Shown: positions 9,061 to 21,629 of the stretch, piece after piece
Layout of the letters: every line of letters starts with the position of its first letter
How positions within the stretch are numbered: the first letter of the stretch is position 1
Origin: Acanthosoma haemorrhoidale
Lineage: Eukaryota > Arthropoda > Insecta > Hemiptera > Acanthosomatidae
Direction of reading: 5' to 3'
DNA: 64,000 nucleotides
Assembly: GCA_930367205.1 (NCBI GenBank)
Contig: OV884014.1
Location: 108,972,138 to 109,036,137, forward strand
Position numbers and translations under genes: made by a program
Notes under the pieces: generated by a model
The model's database searches: none
Seen by the model: the letters and a program-made list of their open reading frames with translations, nothing else
Told to the model about the DNA's origin: nothing

Positions 9061-11450
9061 GGCTATGTCTTAGGGAGGAATCGGGCCCAATTACCTTTTA
9101 CCCTCTATCGAGGAATGTTTTACTACCAATTCCTGTTATAATATATATTATTTATTCATAAAAGATCATTGTTTTTTCAAGTTTTTTGATAAAGCGAACT
9201 TGTTTATAATTTTTGTAAACAAAATAGTCGGTAAATAAAAACAAACGGGCATACTTTTCAATTGGTAGGGTTTTTATTAGTGCTGGCGAAATTGCAAGGG
9301 TTGATAGATTGTACTGGTCTGGTGGTCGTGCTCACCACCAACATGCCCCTAGGAACCACAGGCGTTCGAACATGCCAACCTCTTTCCTACCAAATCTATG
9401 ACATTCCTCATCATGCAGTTTCTTCTGTAATGAAGAATGATTCTAACTGTACCTCAGAGATATCATTTGTCTAATCAAAGTCACCTTTTCTGCTTGAGTA
9501 TTCATTTCAATAGCAGTTGAGAACAGAGGGTTCTATCCTTTGACATACGTACGGAAACTGCACCACCCTTTGTGTTTTCAATTCTATTCAAAATATTCTA
9601 TTCATAGCTCGATTTTTATTCTCTTTTCTACACTGTAAAATTATAACTGCTAGTTTTTTTCTATTACTCTTAAGCATGAAGTTAAGTTTGTGGACTTTCT
9701 ACAAAATTCTACAAACGATTTGAAGTAGTATCAAGCCGAAACTTGAAGTATCGTATCTGTGATTTTCACTCATCTTGATAGTCTATTTGATAACTATGGG
9801 TCTCTCGTTAAAAATCGTACGAACCTATTAAATCACTAACTATGCAATATTTTCATATTATTATACCAGTTTAAATGAGGCGGACAGAGCACGTTGACAA
9901 TAGTCTGGCCGAGAGGTCTAATTAGCAAGTTGGTTTAAGCTGAAACGCTGAGGCAAGAAGCTGTTTGATCTTTATCTCAGCCATTGCCTAGGACCTCAGC
10001 ACTGTTCACTTCCAATGACAGTTATCCCTACATTAGCAACTTGGCGCTATAGCAACAATTTAAGCTGGAAGTACAATGACAATAGCTGTGCTTATAATTA
10101 TAAATAGAAAATCAATTTAAAGTTGATTAACTAGAGCTATACTTGTTAATATTCTACAAGACCTGAGTCACTTTAGTACCATTCAGAGTTGTAACACAAG
10201 AAATACTCTAGTAATATATTGTTTTAATATCTAAATATAAATTAAAATATGCCATAGCCAAATATCAATTACTTAGATAGTAAGAACTCGTTTACTTAAA
10301 AATAGGATAGAGATTAATTGAATGAAAATTAAAGATATACCTATCTATTAAGTAGCTTTTAATTCGCTAACCACAATTGCGTATTTGGGCCAAATGGGGA
10401 GTAATGAGCGTATGCTAAGAGTTAGATCTCACAAAACGTGAATAGTTACAAATTTAAGAGTTTCCTTCGTGACACATGTGTGGTCTGTAGGTTCTAATTA
10501 AACAAATAGCTCAGAGTGTACAGGAAAATATTTCGAATTAATTAGTTAAAAATATATTTAGTAGACATTTAAATTATCTTATTGATTGATGATTCATTTT
10601 TTGAAAAAATTCTACATCATGATAGTTTAAAAAAAAAATTCTGATATTAATAAGTGAATAAGTGTAGTTAAAATTCGGTAAGTGACATAGATACGACGTT
10701 GGCAGATATTGCAAGTTGTGCTTTGTCCTGTAGATGTGGCAACACTGCATGTGTCTTCGCTCCTCGTGTCTCTGCCATTGTCTGGTAATACTGCACACTT
10801 ATTACTTGTTTTGTTTTTTAACATAATTTTCACAGGAGCTCTGGTAAATGGCACATACAAATATAGATTTGTCTCGCTTACTATCACTCTACTATCACTG
10901 AGATGTAGTAGAGTCACCGCCACATTGCTAACGAAACGGAAAATAAAAAAAAAAATGTCTAAAATCTCATTTTTGTTTTGAATTGTGCATTATATCCTGC
11001 CTTATAATTTTTTCTCTTCATTCCTCATTTGTTGTTGTGACGTTTCGGACTCGATCAGTCGGCTACCAAGCAACATTCAGCCAACTAGTAAAATATATCT
11101 TGGTATTATCACAATAAAAAATAACTAACTATATTTTACATATATACGTTATATCGTTGCAAATTAAATAAACGATAATATAATTAACATTTTAACATTT
11201 CATGGCTTGAAAATTGTCAAAATATTTGGAATAGCCCATGACAGTAAGTGAGTAAAATGTAAGTAACTAGTTGGAGCTGATAGTTACCAAAAATGCAAAT
11301 TTATTTATCAAAACTTCGCTCTGATATGTTCCTACGAAAAAATTATTTAAAATTTAACCATACATACCTATTAGATCTTTTTCACTGTTCACTGTATGTA
11401 TGTTCTTTTCCTTAGCTCTCGACTGGAAATATAGGATGTAAGAAAAATAA
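9061..11450. other. AT-rich intergenic DNA
   Basis: No convincing gene. The 90-codon ORF at 10709-10981 has no recognisable domain. Near 10737 and 10782 a short segment (TGGCAACACTGCATGTGT and TGGTAATACTGCACACTT) recurs as an imperfect direct repeat. Confidence 0.5.
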
Positions 11451-11459
11451 AGGAAAATA

Positions 11460-11740
11460 TTTAGGATGATGGGTACCTTTCACTAAGGGGAGTCCTATTT
11501 AAAGGTAATATGAGAAGGATATGGGGTGTGGGATGCCTAAAAGAGGCGGGTGGATTCGGGAAGGTAGTGAGAGTCTACTGAGGGTGGAGCCTAGGGGTAC
11601 TAGGCATTGGTTTGACGTCGGCCAGGTCACACCTTATACCTTATACCTTATACCTTGCCTATCGGCCGGGGAACCGTCCTACCCTGAACGACAGGTTAGG
11701 TGAAGTTAGCAAGTGCGATAGCCGGTAAGACCTTTGTCGT
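11460..11740 (+). other. GC-richer block with a heptamer repeat
   Basis: Short purine-rich, GC-richer block containing CCTTATA repeated about three times in tandem near 11632-11656. A 60-codon ORF spans it (11521-11703) but resembles nothing known. Confidence 0.4.
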
Positions 11741-11854
11741 ACTTTTTCTATTTTATTACTAAAATGAATAGAGAAATTGAGATGCCTATCCATTTTTATA
11801 CCCAAATAGTGCATTGAGATAGTTCACTTAAAGTTCATTAGTACTTTGTTCCCT

Positions 11855-11925
11855 TATTTTTTTTTTCTTTCATAGTCCCTTTAAATTTAAAGATAATTAT
11901 ATATAATTATAGATCCTGTTCGAGA
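11855..11925 (-). mobile_element. LINE family B, 3'-end fragment
   Basis: On the minus strand this matches the last 60-70 bases of the family B copies at 15300-15355 and 58375-58437: GATCTATAATTAT, then TAAATTTAAAGG, then CTATGAAAGAA and an A-rich tail. Only the extreme 3' end is present. Confidence 0.65.
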
Positions 11926-13250
11926 GAAGAGAAGACGTATCTGAAGCATGACTTCTGATGGAACCTGAAAAGGTTGTTATCAAAACAAAGGCTTTTATGA
12001 AAGTATTGAACAACATATAAACTTTCTAATAAAGTTATTAAAAAAAATAAAACAGGCAAACCTTCCTGGGTGTTGAGAAAAATGAAAGACCATTTTCTAC
12101 CTCATAGGGTTGATTTCTGTCCATTAATTACAGTTCTAATGTGGACAGCTTAAGCCGTAAGTGTCAACTTAACCATTCTACGAAGGACTCAACAATGGTG
12201 AAAGTATTCTATCCCTCTATATTTGCGTTGGATCAAAACAAAAAAAAAGCACACGAACATAGCTTTTGTACATTTGTATGTTGAATGGTTTTAATGGACC
12301 GTTTTCATAAAGTAATTAAAGGTAGTCTGGACACGCTCAGTCCCAACATTTCTAAATATTTATTTTCGTTTTAGATGAGCCGGGCTCAGTATTGGTGAAA
12401 TGGCGAGCAGTGTCTGTATGCGCATTTTAACCTGTTATTATATATTATATTTATTTGAAAATGTGTGATATCTTCTGTGAGTTAATGTATATGTATGTGT
12501 TAGGAGATCGGGTTATTTTAATAAAGGAGATACGTTATATATTCGTGCAATATATCAATGGGCGACGTTTCAGCATTGTTTGCTATCGTGCATCAGACCT
12601 TAGTGTGAAAGAGGGATGCTGGATGATTGATCTCCAATATGTCTTAGACGGTCACATCTGTTCTTCATTAATAAATTTAACTCCTCTCTTTAGACAACTC
12701 TAGCCGATGTCTCAATCTCTTCATCCACCCCCATTTTGAATATGTTAGTCTGCAACCAACTCCATTCTGGTTTACAGGGTTGAGAATAGAAGAGAAACTT
12801 CATGAAGTAAGGGACGTATGAAAGCCACCACAGAACCAGTCGCTACATAAAGATGCAATATCATACATGACTGCTGTATTGCGAATTGCTCACATGCGAG
12901 AATCGACCCGTTGCCACCGTGAGGCCAGACCCAGGCTTTTAACAATTAATTGTGTACATGATGTGGTAACAACGAGCGCTGAAGACCTTGGCTACCTAAG
13001 TAATTATTGGCAAGATAATCTCACTGAGTAATTACTCTCATTTGCCTGCTGTTATCAAATGCATGTTCTATTCCTGGGCCTTTAGCAAATGCAATGTGCA
13101 TTAACCTGCATATAAGGGAGAAGATAATGGGTGCAGTGTCACGCTCCAGTAAGCGGGGTTTTAATAATTGAAAAGAGAAAACGTTAGATCACAAGGAATT
13201 TTTCAAAATATGTGCATATTTCCATGACAATAACATACTCCATTTCTCTA
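11926..13250. other. AT-rich intergenic DNA
   Basis: No recognised gene. An 82-codon ORF at 12455-12703 has no familiar motif. Part of 12900-13150 is slightly GC-richer but carries no long frame. Confidence 0.5.
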
Positions 13251-13254
13251 CCTA

Positions 13255-14005
13255 ACTAATGTCCTACACAATGGGAATAAATATGGTTCAATACCAAATT
13301 GCTCATTTAACGAAAATGAAAGAAGAACATAAGACCATAGCTTTGGTCTTGGAGAAGATAAAGTATGAACATCAATGGATGATTTGTGTAGACTTAAAAA
13401 TGGTAAACTTTCTCCTTGGGCAGCAAAGTGGCCACACCAAATACCCTTGCTTCTTATGCCTCTGGGATAGCAGAGACAAAACCACTGAGTTAGGAAAGAG
13501 TGGTTTCAGAGACAAAACATGTACGTTGGGGAAAAGAATGTTATTAACGACCCCTTAGTTGAACGAGAGAAAACCATCTTTCCTCCATTGCATATAAAGC
13601 TGGGTCCTAAGAAGCATTTTGTAAAGGGGGGAAATATCTAGTTTATTACGGAAACAATTAAAGCAAAATATTTATATATATTATATAATAATACGCATAT
13701 AAGCCTACAAACAAGACTCATTAAAGAACCTACCTTCGTAAAGTCAATAAATGAATCTGAGCAAGATGCCTCGACTTCATTTGTTACAGTGTCGGAAATT
13801 TTCTGGGCCAACGCAAAGCTGAAAACTGTGTTGAACTGGTAAACGAGATGCTTAACAGTTTCAAATCCCATGTGTGTAACATGAGTTTTAAGGTGTACTA
13901 TTTACTCAGCCACTTAGACCGTTTTCCTGAAACTTAAGGAGACACCCTTGAGGAACAAGGTGAAAGATTTCACCAGGACATTAAAACGATGGAGCTATTT
14001 TCGCT
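13255..14005 (+). pseudogene. Repetitive arthropod gene family, broken copy A
   Basis: The translation shows HQWMICVDLKMVNFLLGQQ followed by HTKYPCFLCLWDSRDKT, then in a shifted frame GEKNVINDPLVERE and PPLHIKLG. Near the end, in pieces, comes GERFHQDIKTME. These are hallmarks of a multi-copy, probably transposon-borne protein family common in arthropods and cnidarians. I know the motif order but not a certain function. The middle of the protein is missing and several frameshifts and stops break it. A longer relative lies at 52080-52990, and the segment around 13520-13605 is nearly identical to 52395-52480. Confidence 0.65.
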
Positions 14006-14740
14006 TTAAGTTTAGCTTTTAGCAAATTGAGCTATCCAGGAATTCAAATTTCGATTCATATTAAATACTCTCATAATATATAATAAGCACCCTTATGTAA
14101 TATCATGGAATAACTAACTAATATAGCTTACACAACACCTGATGGGTCTGCTATGATTCGTAATGGATTGACGATCCCCAATGAACATGACACTGAAGCA
14201 AATTATACCTCAGTCCCTAATTGGTGTCACTAATGAGGATATGTCAGGTAATAATGGTATTGAGACAGTATTGCTCATCAGCTAGTACAATGTTTAATTT
14301 ATCGGTGTCATTTCCTCAATTAAGTATGGGTTATATCAGTTATGATTACAATTATTACAGTAGTATGTTGTTTGTAACAGTATATGTGATAATTAACAGT
14401 AAAAAAAGGAAGTATATCACCGGTTATATATACTATAATATGTAGAAGATTTTACACGTAAAACATGTATGCGTGTATTTTTACTACAGCCCTCACAAAG
14501 CAGTTGTTGTATCATGTATTCATATGCAAAAGGTAACTGCTATATTTATGAGTGAGTAATATTATTTTCAGTCGATGAAGGATATCGGAGACTATATACT
14601 GTAAATTTTTCTATATTGAAGGATTCATAAGTATGGAATGTATTTCATTTAAATTTGGATGATTACTTTTTTAAATACCACAGCTTTAGTATTATTGAAC
14701 AATCTTGTTTTGACTTTGACTCGACAAAAATGATTGCAAA
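14006..14740. other. AT-rich DNA, nothing recognised
   Basis: AT-rich with only a short chance ORF (14221-14445, tyrosine- and isoleucine-rich). Confidence 0.5.
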
Positions 14741-14749
14741 ACTAGATAC

Positions 14750-15355
14750 ATCTCAAATACTTTTAAACATAAAGTTTAAACAAACACTCATGATATATAA
14801 ATGTATCCTCCGAACAGCTCTGCTGTACGGTGTCCCGCTATTTACCCACCTGACTGACAATACAGCCAAATGTCTCCAACATTTCCAGAATGGGATCACG
14901 CGAAAAGTGGTCCGACATACCTCTCTCGAGAGGTTGAAGAACGCTGTGTCGTCGCTTGGTGTGGCGTCGGTGGGTGAGTTCATCCGCCGGAGACACATTA
15001 AGTTTTTTGACTCGTTGCAGCACCTGACAAACCCAGTGTTTAACACTATGGCCCCACCACCCCTCCCGCATCAATGGCAATAGACTTTCGGGGAAAAAAT
15101 TAGATTAAGAATTAGTATGTAAGTTAGTTTTAAGTTTGATAAAAAAGGTGAGCCCCGTCACATTCAGTTTAGTCCAGTCACGTATAATGTGTATCATAAT
15201 ACTTTTTTATTCATTATATACTTTTCATAAAATAACAAAACCTGTATATAATGTAGCGGTGCTACAAGGAATACAAAAATAATTTGTAAATAGATTCGCC
15301 TGAGGATCTATAATTATCTGTAAATTTAAAGGGGCTATGAAAGAATAAAAAAATA
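14750..15355 (+). mobile_element. LINE family B, 5'-truncated copy 1
   Basis: Coding remnant 14770-15083 reads LMIYKCILRTALLYGVPLF, then CLQHFQNGITRKVVR and EFIRRRHIKFFDSL, ending PPPLPHQWQ. It is the post-RT C-terminal region of a Jockey/I-type LINE ORF. A TAG replaces the glutamine codon that copy 2 at 57826 uses, so the frame stops about nine codons early. A 270-bp 3' UTR follows, ending in an A-rich stretch near 15350. The UTR is clearly homologous to copy 2. The RT catalytic domain is absent. Confidence 0.8.
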
Positions 15356-16412
15356 AGTGAACAATTGTAAGTGTGTGGATGTTGTTAGTTGGTCGGACAA
15401 TATTGCGGTACTAAAAACTAAACTGCTTTAAACTAAATACTGAACAAAGTTTGAACGGGCATCCTCACAGCCTGTTTGTTTAGCTCTCTCTGATCAGTCG
15501 TTTTCAAATCTTATCAAATGTTTTTTTTTCAAAATCTGTTCATTTCGCCAAGGGTTATTTGAAATGATTGTGGATTGTCTGTTCTAGAGGTACGAAGTAG
15601 GTTCGTTCTGCATTACCAATCCTAATTCGGCTTTCATTCGCTAGAGTATACAGTTAAGTGGTACACTCTTCGTATATCTCTCTCAAATAAATGGAGTATC
15701 CTTAACAAGAATATCGATATATGACGTAGATTGTAAGTGCCAGAGCCGAGACATATAGTTTATATAGAGTAAATGTTTATATTCACTTATACTCAAGCCC
15801 TCTGTGATGAAATTTTGCTCATAGTTTGAGCAGGTGGTAGTATACTTAAGAAATAAGGAATTATAATAAAATATATTTGATAAAAAGAAAAAGGTTGTTA
15901 ATTAGGTAGCATTGTCATGATAGGTTTACCCTCCCGATAAACATAGGTAGGACATGAAAAAAGTCATGCCTGTAAATTTATTTCTTGTGGATCCAATTGC
16001 ATTTGTGATGTGATATGAATGCCAGGATGAGATAGTCAATTGAAAATATGGATCATTGGTAATTTAATGAAGGGCTGTTAATTGAACTGACGGGAATTCA
16101 TGAATATTTAACCCCTGCGTACTTATTTGTTTCAAATATCGCCAGTTTCGTGTGTCAATTCAGAAGGGAACTTAAACCATCCTGCTATGTACTGAACAAA
16201 AGTTAGTAAATATGTGTAGCATTTAAACATTTCGGAATTAATTTTATGGTGAACTGAGAAGTTAAAGCCGACCCGTGGAATAGATGCCTTTTCCTTTCAT
16301 ACCTATCTTGTATGTTGTATATTATGTATTAAAATGATATCGGCATATTTCCTAATTTGACATTAACCTTTAAACTATCAAATGATTTTTAATCGTTTTG
16401 ATAAGATTCGTT
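15356..16412. other. AT-rich DNA, nothing recognised
   Basis: About 1 kb of AT-rich sequence with no ORF or repeat that I can support. Confidence 0.55.
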
Positions 16413-17575
16413 CATGTTTTTTTTTTTTTTTATTATTAAAACAATTTTTATTAAAACAAAATTACAATCTGCCTTTTATTAGTCAATAATTGATTGATTT
16501 AAATGTTATCATTAATACCATATTTACAATTCATCATTCACTCGCTCAATCATACAATATTTACAAACAGCCCAGAGGCCCCCCAAGTCCACAAGGATGT
16601 CACCTCCCTCACATGCGAAGGAGGAAGCGGAGTCTTGGGAAGTCCCCACGCTCCTATGTCAGCCGCGTCACTGGATAAGAGTCAGCGGAGGCTGACCAAA
16701 AGCGCGAGAGCCACAGACGCTCAGGACATGATTAGAGAAACTGGCCAATGCCAGGACTCCTACTATCACTTGTAGACACAGGACTCCCACTAGTTATAGC
16801 AGGTCACGAGGCCACTGCCGTTTTAATCTCCGAGGAGGATTATAGGGGTGAGTGGTGTAGTGCAATGACCGTGACTAGGGAATTAGGGTGGTTGGATAGG
16901 TTACTATGGAATTTTATGAACTTGGAAGGGACGAGTTCAAGAATATAGGGTAAATTCAGATCATTGTGAAGGGTTTTGTTGCTGACGTAATAAGGGGCAT
17001 TTACTATTGTTCTTAGGACTTTTGATTGAAAGGATTGGATGCGCTTGATGTTCGACTTTTTTGCTGTCCCCCATAGCTCTATTCCGTATGTCCAGATTGG
17101 TTCAAGTATATTTTTTTAGATTAGTAGTTTATTTTCTATTGAGAGATGGGATGTCCTTCGAAGTAGTCTGTACAGTTGTCCAAAGCGTCTGTTTAGTTCT
17201 TGTCTTTTTAGCCTCGTGTGTGGGTTCCATGTCAGTCTTTTGTAAAGATGGAAGCCTAAATACCGTACTGTCTCAGACACAGGGAGAGGAATTGAATTTA
17301 AAAAGACTAGCGGACAGGACTTGCGGCAGAGTGTAAAGGTTATGTGGGAACATTTTTCTTCATTGACTTTAATTCGCCATTGGTTGCACCAATTCTCGAT
17401 CTCGTCAAGGTTTTGGGATGCTATATCAGGGTCTGGATGGGTTGACAGGACTGCAGTGTCGTCTGCGAATGTTGCCAAGATGGTATTGGTGGTTGAGGGG
17501 ACATCAGCGGTATATAGGTTATAGAGGAACAGGCGTGTTAATGATAACACTTTATCTTTGAGCCTTTAGGTTTCT
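16413..17575 (-). mobile_element. LINE family A, longest copy
   Basis: The most complete family A copy in the window, read on the minus strand. The coding part of reverse transcriptase enters near 17575 at a decayed PQGS-like segment, passes the FADD active-site motif, and continues through the C-terminal domain to about 16790. A 3' UTR of roughly 370 bp follows, ending with an A-rich tail (T-run at 16419-16430 on the plus strand). The element lacks ORF1, the endonuclease and the N-terminal half of RT. I could not find a clear target duplication. Confidence 0.85.
17116..17550 (-). pseudogene. Reverse transcriptase fragment, family A LINE
   Basis: A 144-codon open stretch. Residues 10-18 (YNLYTADVP) and 28-31 (FADD) form the region around the RT catalytic aspartates, with DD as the metal-binding pair. 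WCNQWRIKVNEEKCSHITF and VRYLGFHLYKRLTWNPH follow the usual order of RT palm motifs D and E and the thumb boundary in Jockey-clade LINEs. The frame ends at ENKLLI because a tyrosine codon has become TAA. Further C-terminal sequence continues downstream in other frames. It acts in target-primed reverse transcription when intact. Here it lacks most of the enzyme and is dead. Confidence 0.85.
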
Positions 17576-17702
17576 TAAAGCAATATTGTTATGTTACTTA
17601 GATAAATCTAATAAATTCCTTATTACAGCAAGCATAGTATGATAAGATTTCTTATCTCTACATTGCTACAAATCACAGATTATTCGCTGATCATTATGCG
17701 TG

Positions 17703-17768
17703 GTGATTGGGTCAGGGACCCATTTGCATATTATCTCACCGACTGACGGCTGTGATTGGATCAGTGAC
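17703..17768. promoter_or_regulatory. Paired ATTGG repeats with an octamer (candidate)
   Basis: GTGATTGGGTCAGGGAC (17703-17719) and GTGATTGGATCAGTGAC (17752-17768) form an imperfect direct repeat 49 bp apart. Each contains an inverted CCAAT box. Between them is ATTTGCATAT, an octamer (POU-type) match. No gene adjoins, so promoter function is speculative. Confidence 0.3.
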
Positions 17769-18983
17769 GGTCGTAGGATGACGATGATATATTTACGGTA
17801 AATGATTAGAGGTTATGTCATTGTTTGATAGTTATCATGTCTTGGTTTGATATGAATCAATCATAGCTTTTATATATCAGTTAAATACTAAATGACTGAA
17901 TGTTACTAATGTTCCCGTATACTTGTTAAGCTGTTTGTTGTTTTTTCACAGGTAATAAATGACTCGAGGTTAGATTCTTCGTTGCTTGACATTGGCTTGT
18001 GTAGCCAACAAAGTCCGAGATCATTCAGAATTATTTGTTATTGTTATTGTCTATTCTTAATGAATTTTCTGTTGCATCGATAACCGTCTTTGATATGAGA
18101 TTTTTATTTTCTCATTCATAAGGTTTTAAATTACAATCGTAAAGAGTTCCTAAATAATAATAGTTTATTTTATAATTATATATTTAATACTACCTCGGTT
18201 CTTGCCCATAATTTTGGCGAGTTCAAATGTTTCATAATACTATAATTGGCTACAGACATAGTACACAAATAACGATTCACTTAAGTCTAATAAATAAATT
18301 TAATTGGTACATTTTTAAATATCTCTTAAATTACATTCTTATATTAAAATAATAGTAAACTGATAGCATGTCTTTTCTCTTAGGAGTTAGTTGAGGAAGT
18401 AATGATCAGACTAATTGAATTTGAAGGATAAATGTTTGTTAGCGACAAAGACAGAAAGCTATTCCTGAAATTTTCGGGCAAAGGAATCTAAGATAATGTT
18501 AAAGGAGATGGAGTTACAATTCTAACAGAGGAAGAAATTTATGCCGGGAATCCGCTTGCAGATGGAGCCTTGCTTTGATTCATTCTCTCTTATTTAAGAA
18601 GCCATAATGGGGTCTGTTTGAGAGTTTCAATATCGGGGGACATATTTCTCGATATCTCCTTTCTTTTTTCTGCCGTTCATTTCCCATCCCAGAGGAAGGG
18701 AAAGAGAAAAGAGAATATCTCCTGGAAAAGGAGGGAAAAGGAACCCTCATATATATCCCGGTTAAATTGTCTCCCTAATGCAGGACTTGGGGTATGTCTG
18801 TGTGTGGCAAGAGATACTTCTGTCGCTCTCTCTCTGGTATCGAACCCACTCCAGATAGCTCAATACTTCTGCCTGGACATTTGCCTAAATGTCATTACTA
18901 ACGAACTATCTCATCTAAAAACTTAATAGAACCACCCTGTAGAAATTTGTATAATCATTCCATTTAGTCTATAACATATTGGT
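17769..18983. other. Intergenic DNA with one purine-rich block
   Basis: AT-rich overall. 18600-18870 is GC-richer and contains a 102-codon ORF (18618-18926) with no familiar motif. Confidence 0.45.
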
Positions 18984-18994
18984 AACGTCTATTT
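18984..18994. repeat. 11-bp target-site duplication, left
   Basis: AACGTCTATTT directly before the 5' truncation point of the LINE copy, repeated exactly at 19616-19626 after its A-rich tail. Confidence 0.85.
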
Positions 18995-19615
18995 TTTAGA
19001 GCTATGGGGGACAGCAAAAAAGTCGTACATCAAGCGCATCCAAACCTTTCAATCAAAAGTCCTGAGAACAATAGTAAATGCCCCTTATTACGTCAGCAAC
19101 AAAACCCTTCACAATGATCTGAATATACCCTACATTCTAGAACTCATCCCTTCCAAGTTTATGAAATTCCATAATAACCTATCCAACCACCCTAATCCCC
19201 TAGCACAGTCATTGCACTGCACCACTCACCCCTATGATTCTCCTCGGAGACTAAAGCAGCAGAGGCCTTATACAGTGACCTGCTATAAATGTGTAACAAT
19301 AGGAGTCCTGGCAATGGCCAGTTTCTCCAATCATGTCCTGTCGCTGGCTCTTATCTGGTGACGTGGCTGACGTAGGAGTGTAGGGGACTTCCCAAGACTC
19401 CGCTTCCTCCTTCGCATGCGAGGGAGGTGACAACCTTGTGGACTTGGGGGGCCTCTGGGCTGTTTGTAAATATTGTATGAATGAGCGAGTGAATGATGAA
19501 TTTTAAATATGGTATGAATGATAACATTTATCTCAATTACTCATTGCCTAATAAAAGGCAGATTGTAATTTTATCTTAATAAAATTGATTGAAACCGGGA
19601 AAAAAACAAAAAAAA
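18995..19615 (+). mobile_element. LINE family A copy with target duplication
   Basis: Starts inside the segment encoding ELWGTAKKS and runs through the C-terminus (KRIQTFQSKVLRTIVNAPY-like), the stop and the full 3' UTR to an A-rich tail ending about 19615. The flanking 11-bp duplication shows a complete target-primed insertion of a 621-bp 5'-truncated transcript. Coding is broken by point changes and small indels. Confidence 0.88.
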
Positions 19616-19626
19616 AACGTCTATTT
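19616..19626. repeat. 11-bp target-site duplication, right
   Basis: AACGTCTATTT, equal to 18984-18994. The leading A bases merge with the poly(A) tail, so the true length could differ by one or two. Confidence 0.85.
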
Positions 19627-19727
19627 CTGATGAAAAAATTGTGCTTGCTAGCTTTTAAGATACTGAAAAAAAAAATCGAGTGAGAAGCCGACTATAACTT
19701 CATTAAAGAAGGAGGTTTGGCATATCC

Positions 19728-20095
19728 CCTACACTCCAAGAGCCACAGACACTCAAGACTGGCTATTGTCATAAATTTATAGCACGAGGGCCCTGGATGT
19801 GAGGTTGATAGGAACGACATGCAGATGAGACGGCATATCGAGGTTGGCATGAAGGGTTATGTCGCTGACATAAAAAGGGTTATTAAGTATTGAAAGGTTC
19901 GGATGCGCTTGATCGACTCTTTCGCTGTGTCAACTAACTCTAGTCCGTATGTCCTGTTTTAGCACGAATTGAGATTTTTTTCTATGAGAAACAGAGCGTC
20001 GTAAATAGTCCATAGAATTTTCCAAAGGGTCACTTTAGTTCTTGTCATTTTAGTCTCGACTCGGGTTCCGTGTCAGCATGTTGATCAAGATGAAA
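19728..20095 (-). mobile_element. LINE family A, ancient copy
   Basis: On the minus strand weak but collinear matches run from the 'WNPHTRLKRQELN'-encoding part (near 20030-20090) to the UTR segment near 19735 (plus strand AGAGCCACAGAC). Many indels mark it as one of the older insertions. Confidence 0.55.
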
Positions 20096-21008
20096 TTTTC
20101 CTGTTTATTGAAGTTAGATCAAGAAATATTTACGTATTATTAATCTAAAACGTATTTGAAATATTTTTTACATTATTTGCGAGTAATTGAAAGACCTTTT
20201 CAATAAATGTGTAGGGGGTTAATTTTTTTTTTCAAAGGCTCAAAGTACTCAGTAGTATTACAGTACAATATTTGTAATGCTTTGACTGTTTGTTGAAATG
20301 AACATTGTTTTTTTTCCTTTTACTTTCCACCCTTAAACCTATTACTGACACTAACTTATGTTTTTTACTGTCAGTATTCTGTGCTACTTTGACTTTCTCA
20401 CAAGTAAGTGACTCTGAAAGATTGTCACCGTCCAATTAGCGCTTTGACAATCGCGTGTACTCAAATGTATATTTTCACCGGCATCGCAATATGCGCTGGG
20501 AGCGCTAACACAGACACTCTATGTGTATCCCCCCCTGAGGGAATTCTCCAGACCGCATGTAAGGAAGGTCATTATGCTAAAGCGGGTCACGAGGCATTTC
20601 TTGTTCCCTTTGCTGTTCAGATCTACGTGGTATTTCTGCTCTACTTTCCCCCTAGATACCCCCACAGTGAATACAACTGCCAAAAATAGAATGGACTAAC
20701 TAAATAGGGTTTATTATCTACAAATATTTATCCACTAATTAAAACTAATGTTGTCACAGATTATGAAGGACTTCAGGCCAAAATTAATTTGTTTTATAGC
20801 CCCTTTATTCGAAATTTAACAAAATAAAAACTTTGCGACAGTTAGAATCTATTTACAAAATTGCACTATAGATTTTTCTTGGAATATAACAATATTTGTT
20901 AGTCAAAATCTTGTGAGCATAATAATTAATAAAATATAATGTTAACATATGATCTTAAACTAACTCCAAGTTGACCAAACCAGGTTGACAAAGCCACTCG
21001 TATATTCT
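20096..21008. other. Intergenic DNA with a GC-richer block
   Basis: 20400-20690 is GC-richer and holds a 93-codon ORF (20408-20689) with no recognisable domain. The remainder is AT-rich. Confidence 0.4.
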
Positions 21009-21160
21009 TATTACATTAATGCTTACCTCAAAAAGTGTTTTTCAATGCAATAATTGCATTAATGCAAAACCTAAAAAGGGTTTTTAATGCAATAATTACA
21101 TTAATGCAAACCTTAAGAAGGTTTTTTGATGGAATAATTACATTAATGCAAAACCTGTCA
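21009..21160 (+). repeat. 42-bp tandem repeat, about 3.5 units
   Basis: Units begin at about 21009, 21052, 21094 and 21136, and each contains CATTAATGC near its start and an ATGCAAT-like end. Because 42 is divisible by 3, a short ORF (21035-21253) reads through as a 14-residue repeat of the form FFNAIIALMQNLKR, VFNAIITLMQTLRR, FFDGIITLMQNL. Coding status is unproven. Confidence 0.8.
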
Positions 21161-21629
21161 ATGATTGGATTTCATGTGGATTTATTTAGTTTTTATAATG
21201 TTTTTGAAAATTTAAAAGGTGTTGGGATTCACCTTGAGGATGATTTTGACTGATACTATCATGTAACATAATTTTCCCGGAGAGTCTGATGCCATCGATG
21301 TGGGAAGGGTTGAGGGGCCATGATGCTAAAACCAGGTTTATTAAATTACTATGTAAATAAACTAAATTACCTACTAAATTTTATGGAATTATGAAAAAAA
21401 AAAGTCATAGAAAGAAACTTTTCTGGGACTGAAAGTTCAAAAGACATTGATTAACATTTGAAAAATTGGATATTATGATAGTTTGTCGTCGTAAAAGTTG
21501 TTTGTAAAACACATGTCTTGCGATGTAGGACGTAACGGGGCATGTTGGGTTTTTAACATGAGCACATTGTGTCTCAAAATGGGAGATGGGGAAATCAATC
21601 GTTCAACTTCGTAGTGCATGCATACAAGT
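21161..21629. other. AT-rich spacer
   Basis: The short ORF from the 42-bp repeat ends at 21253. Nothing further is recognised before the solo LTR. Confidence 0.5.

Noticed and set aside
16490..16775. Plus-strand ORFs of 62 and 90 codons
   Set aside because: They are antisense to the 3' UTR of the family A copy. The same false frames recur at 46428 and 61357 in other copies.
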